A program made the translations under genes and the position numbers. 64,000 bases of DNA from DASXVX01 sp036504075 (GTDB lineage: Bacteria > Bacillota > Sulfobacillia > Symbiobacteriales > Symbiobacteriaceae), in assembly GCA_036504075.1 (NCBI GenBank), contig DASXVX010000075.1, positions 24,672 through 88,671 of the forward strand, read 5' to 3'. The notes beneath the pieces are model-generated. The model was not told the DNA's origin and made no database searches. It saw nothing but the letters and a program-made list of their open reading frames with translations. The first letter of the stretch is position 1; each line of letters begins with the position of its first letter. Positions 63,673 to 64,000 of this stretch are shown in pieces.

Positions 63673-63831
63673 TGGCCGCAGATATCGCAGATGACGCAGA
63701 TTTCCGGAAAAACCCGCGGATAAAGGCATCAAACACAATATAAATCTATTCTTTGTGTCGGGAATGAGAGAATGCGGTGAACCCATCCGCGATGGTATTA
63801 GAATCTGCGAAATCTGCGTCATCTGCGGCCA
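63673..63831. repeat. Palindromic element (MITE-like inverted repeat)
   Basis: Arms GGCCGCAGATATCGCAGATG... (63674-63703) and its imperfect complement (63801-63830) enclose about 97 bases that also hold nested inverted parts (CGCGGAT / ATCCGCG and CACAA / TTGTG). The CGCAGATTTCGCAGAT arm type recurs in many bacterial genomes as a mobile repeat. Large enough to form a cruciform or a long RNA hairpin. Confidence 0.75.
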
Positions 63832-63860
63832 AAAATAAAGGCCCAACAATCTAGCCCAGC

Positions 63861-64000
63861 GATAGGGTAGGCCAGCTTCCTCACGGAAACTGGCCCCCGC
63901 CCAAACCGGACGTGCGCTATTAACGCATCCGGCTTTCTCTACTGTTGCCCCATTTCAGGGAGTGCCTGTTCAAGCGAGCAGGGAGCACAAGGTCACGTGA
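63861..64000 (-). mobile_element. 3' end of a group II intron (domains V and VI)
   Basis: On the minus strand, 63936-63903 fits domain V: AAAGCCGGATGCG, a short loop, then GCGCACGTCCGGTTT, with the AGC triad position. 63895-63870 forms the domain VI helix GGCCAGTTTCC / GGAAGCTGGCC. The intron would end near TACCCTATC (about 63861-63869). Upstream, an open frame ending CSLEQALPEMGQQ and a stop could be the end of a reverse transcriptase, whose main part lies beyond the window. Assignment is from pattern only. Confidence 0.7.

Overview
The window looks like a chromosomal segment of a high-GC, endospore-forming Bacillota of the Symbiobacterium type. The support is a complete spoVS next to a YmdB-family phosphodiesterase, a YlbF/YmcA-family protein beside miaB, hfq-miaA-mutL-mutS in a Gram-positive-like order, Shine-Dalgarno sequences before most genes, and frequent GTG and TTG starts in GC-rich DNA. 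The genus is an inference. No rRNA, convincing tRNA or CRISPR array was seen.

Layout. 1-10.1 kb (minus strand): 3' to 5', hfq (partial), miaA, mutL, a small membrane-anchored protein, mutS, a YlbF/YmcA-type protein and miaB, with a plus-strand diguanylate cyclase between. 10.3-16.8 kb: one giant secreted subtilase with three beta-propeller blocks and a dockerin-like tail. 16.8-21.3 kb: accessory DNA with two copies of a hairpin repeat carrying a MiaB-like peptide frame, a CPBP membrane protease with a 21-bp tandem repeat at its 3' end, a large PLP decarboxylase, and a broken PEP-utilising-enzyme fragment. 21.3-26.3 kb: a SWIM zinc-finger protein, a SNF2 helicase, a Uma2 nuclease-like gene and a coiled-coil peptide. 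26.3-28.1 kb: a partly decayed island (SEC-C peptide, DUF4386 protein, broken flavodoxin, truncated SDR, small protein). 28.5-29.4 kb: a yybP-ykoY (manganese) riboswitch in front of a GDT1/TMEM165-type Mn2+ exporter.

29.4-41.8 kb: exported proteins and chemoreceptors (Ig-like repeat protein, soluble chemoreceptor, GNAT plus N-acylamino-acid racemase/OSBS pair, a three-gene operon for a membrane protein, a lipoprotein and a 1071-residue secreted protein, and a dCache-like chemoreceptor). 41.9-51.4 kb: a YjeH-like amino-acid exporter divergent from a LysR gene, a six-gene molybdenum-hydroxylase operon (coxG-M-S-L-like, xdhC, cyclase family), and an agmatinase-family ureohydrolase. 51.5-58.6 kb: an RRM protein, small proteins, a second LysR regulator and a moxR-DUF58-membrane protein operon. 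58.7-63.4 kb: M19 dipeptidase, leucyl aminopeptidase and PHP phosphoesterase, then ymdB-spoVS. The right end has a 160-bp palindromic element and the 3' end (domains V and VI) of a group II intron that runs out of the window.

Links between genes. MutS and MutL form the mismatch-repair pair, and MutL carries the endonuclease motif typical of bacteria lacking MutH. MiaA and MiaB catalyse successive steps of tRNA A37 modification. Hfq, the YlbF/YmcA protein and YmdB all belong to RNA-turnover networks. The riboswitch and exporter form a manganese-efflux unit. The molybdenum hydroxylase operon has the form II/xanthine dehydrogenase type of active-site loop, so its substrate is probably not CO.
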